NCBI GenBank assembly: GCA_035565355.1
Contig: DATMSM010000093.1
Span: 1 to 7,081, forward strand
Length of the DNA stretch: 7,081 nt
Source: Ga0074130 sp035565355
GTDB lineage: Bacteria > Pseudomonadota > Gammaproteobacteria > Burkholderiales > Rhodocyclaceae
Direction of reading: 5' to 3'
Below, one piece after another: positions 5,996-7,081 of the stretch (position 1 is the stretch's first letter; the number at the start of each line of letters is the position of its first letter). The translations under genes were made by a program, and so were the position numbers. Below the pieces are notes generated by a model. The model saw only the letters and a list, made by a program, of their open reading frames with translations, had not been told where the DNA came from and did not search any database.

Positions 5996-7081
5996 TCAGT
6001 CGCCCTTCTTGGCTTCAGCTGCAGGGTTCGTCTTGGTTTCGGGTGCGGCGGCCTGCGGCTGAGTCAGTGCGGCAACCGCGGCTTCCGGCGTCACCACATT
6101 GGGCTTGACCACCCCGCCCGGACGCGTCTTCTGCAGACCGTTCACGATCACCATTTCGCCATCCTTGAGACCATCAATGACGATCCAGTCGGAACCGCTC
6201 ATGCCGGTCGTCTTGATCGGACGCGCAGCAACCTTGCCTTCCTGATCGACCACCAGCACCGACTGACCCAAGGTGGATTGCGCCACCGCACGCTGCGGCA
6301 CGCGAATCACGTTATCCATACGCGCCTGCGCAAAGCGTACACGCACGAACATGCCGGGCAGCAGCTCCTTCTTCTGGTTCGGCACTTCCGCGCGCAGGTT
6401 CACCGCGCCGGTGTCGGGATCGACCGCAAGATCGCTGAACAGCAGCTTGCCCGGCTGTGCATAGGTGCTGCCGTCTTCAAGAACGATCTCGACCTTGGTG
6501 CTGTTGCTGCGCTCAAGCGATCCGTTCTTCAGCTGTTGCTGCAGCTGCAACAGTTCGGTGTTGGTCTGGGAGAAGTTGGCGTAGAGCCTGTCGATCTGTT
6601 CGACGGTAGCAAGCTTGGTGGCTTCGCCACGGCCAACCAAAGCACCTTCGGTCACCAGCGCGCGGCCGATGCGACCGGAGATGGGGGCCGGCACAATCGC
6701 GTTTTCCAGATCGATATTGGCCTTGGCGAGGGCGGCCTCGGCCTGCTTCAGTTGCGCCTCGGCCTGATCGTATTCCTGTTTGCTGACAGCACGGATTTCA
6801 AGCAGCGGCTTGTAGCGCTCCAGCGTCACCTTGGCTACCGCGACATTGGCCTTGGCGGCATCGGCGGCAGCGCGATAGGAGCGCGGGTCAATGACAAACA
6901 GGCTTTGGCCAGCCTTGACGTCGCTGCCTTCGACGAAATTACGCTTCTCGACGACGCCTTCTACCCGCGCGCGGATCTCTGCGGTGCGCCAGGCTTGCAA
7001 GCGGCCCGGCAGATCGCGCGTGACCGCAGCGCTGCCTGTAGCAACGGCGACGACATCAACCTCGGGCGGCGGCGGCGCACC
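5996..7081 (-). CDS. RND efflux periplasmic membrane fusion protein (AcrA/MexA type, 5' partial)
   Basis: This is the periplasmic adaptor that joins the RND pump to the outer-membrane channel. The frame is open to the right edge, giving 361 visible residues ending at TGA 5998-5996. An in-frame TTG at 7000 is not the start, because family sequence continues upstream of it (PPPPEVDVVAVATGSAAV and DLPGR). AcrA has 397 residues, so about 35, including the signal peptide and any lipid-anchor Cys, are missing. In visible numbering: the first barrel-sandwich half is at about 30-65, the alpha-hairpin at about 68-127, and the second lipoyl half with APISGRIGRALVTEGALV at about 132-149. A beta-barrel follows at about 195-260 (PGMFVRVRF), then the membrane-proximal domain and an Ala/Pro-rich tail ending KKGD. 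The channel-contact motif R-x3-L-x6-S is present in RYKPLLEIRAVS (R89, L93, S100). As first gene of the operon, its promoter lies outside the window. Confidence 0.95.
   Translation of the reverse strand, partial: GAPPPPEVDVVAVATGSAAVTRDLPGRLQAWRTAEIRARVEGVVEKRNFVEGSDVKAGQSLFVIDPRSYRAAADAAKANVAVAKVTLERYKPLLEIRAVSKQEYDQAEAQLKQAEAALAKANIDLENAIVPAPISGRIGRALVTEGALVGRGEATKLATVEQIDRLYANFSQTNTELLQLQQQLKNGSLERSNSTKVEIVLEDGSTYAQPGKLLFSDLAVDPDTGAVNLRAEVPNQKKELLPGMFVRVRFAQARMDNVIRVPQRAVAQSTLGQSVLVVDQEGKVAARPIKTTGMSGSDWIVIDGLKDGEMVIVNGLQKTRPGGVVKPNVVTPEAAVAALTQPQAAAPETKTNPAAEAKKGD
6003..6008 (-). promoter_or_regulatory. Ribosome binding site GAAGGG for the RND permease
   Basis: On the minus strand GAAGGG lies 9 bases before the permease ATG at 5993, inside the last codons of the fusion-protein gene. 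The junction reads stop TGA, two bases, then ATG, so the two genes are very probably co-translated. The site supports the start at 5993. Confidence 0.6.

Noticed and set aside
4968..6062. Open frame of 364 codons on the + strand across the permease start
   Set aside because: Arg/His/Gly-rich mirror product of conserved permease codons that runs through the junction of two real genes; no recognisable fold.
6533..6553. Inverted repeat CTGTTGC/GCAACAG with a 7-base spacer in the fusion protein gene
   Set aside because: It encodes LLQLQQQL, where Leu and Gln codons alone generate such symmetry; imperfect and short, with no further support.
6998..7000. TTG at 7000 as the start of the membrane fusion protein
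   Set aside because: Family-typical sequence (the PGRLQAWR context and the preceding beta-strand and proline-rich linker) continues upstream to the window edge, so the gene is simply cut by the edge.

Overview
The window is GC-rich, densely coding chromosomal DNA. It most likely comes from a betaproteobacterium. The evidence is a Tim44-like membrane protein gene lying directly before ubiJ, an arrangement I associate with the betaproteobacterial ubiquinone locus, together with the protein styles. I cannot name a genus from sequence alone.

Left part (about 1-1381, + strand): the 3' portion of a Tim44-domain membrane protein gene, open at the left edge. It is followed by a 60-bp gap with a strong intrinsic terminator hairpin and a possible promoter, and then by ubiJ, which encodes the SCP2-domain accessory factor of ubiquinone synthesis. 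ubiJ ends 14 bp before a long hairpin that has an A-tract on one side and a T-tract on the other. This hairpin serves as a shared bidirectional terminator with the next, convergent operon.

Right part (about 1400-7081, - strand): a complete or nearly complete tripartite RND multidrug efflux operon, transcribed right to left. It contains a periplasmic membrane fusion protein (5' end cut by the right edge), an AcrB/MexB-type HAE-1 inner-membrane pump of 1048 residues, and an OprM/TtgC-type outer-membrane lipoprotein channel. The genes are packed tightly (2-bp gap, then 11-bp overlap), as expected for a co-translated stoichiometric complex. Together they would form one inner membrane-to-outside channel driven by proton influx. 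No transcriptional regulator is visible, and the operon promoter lies beyond the right edge.

I see no CRISPR array, mobile element, tRNA, rRNA or attachment site, and no gap over 300 bases. The gene content is ordinary and I found no previously undescribed system. The points most worth checking are the terminator-like hairpin that would sit inside the ubiJ leader, a perfect 22-bp palindrome inside the outer-membrane channel gene, the absence of ubiB after ubiJ, and substitutions in the pump's drug-binding pocket.
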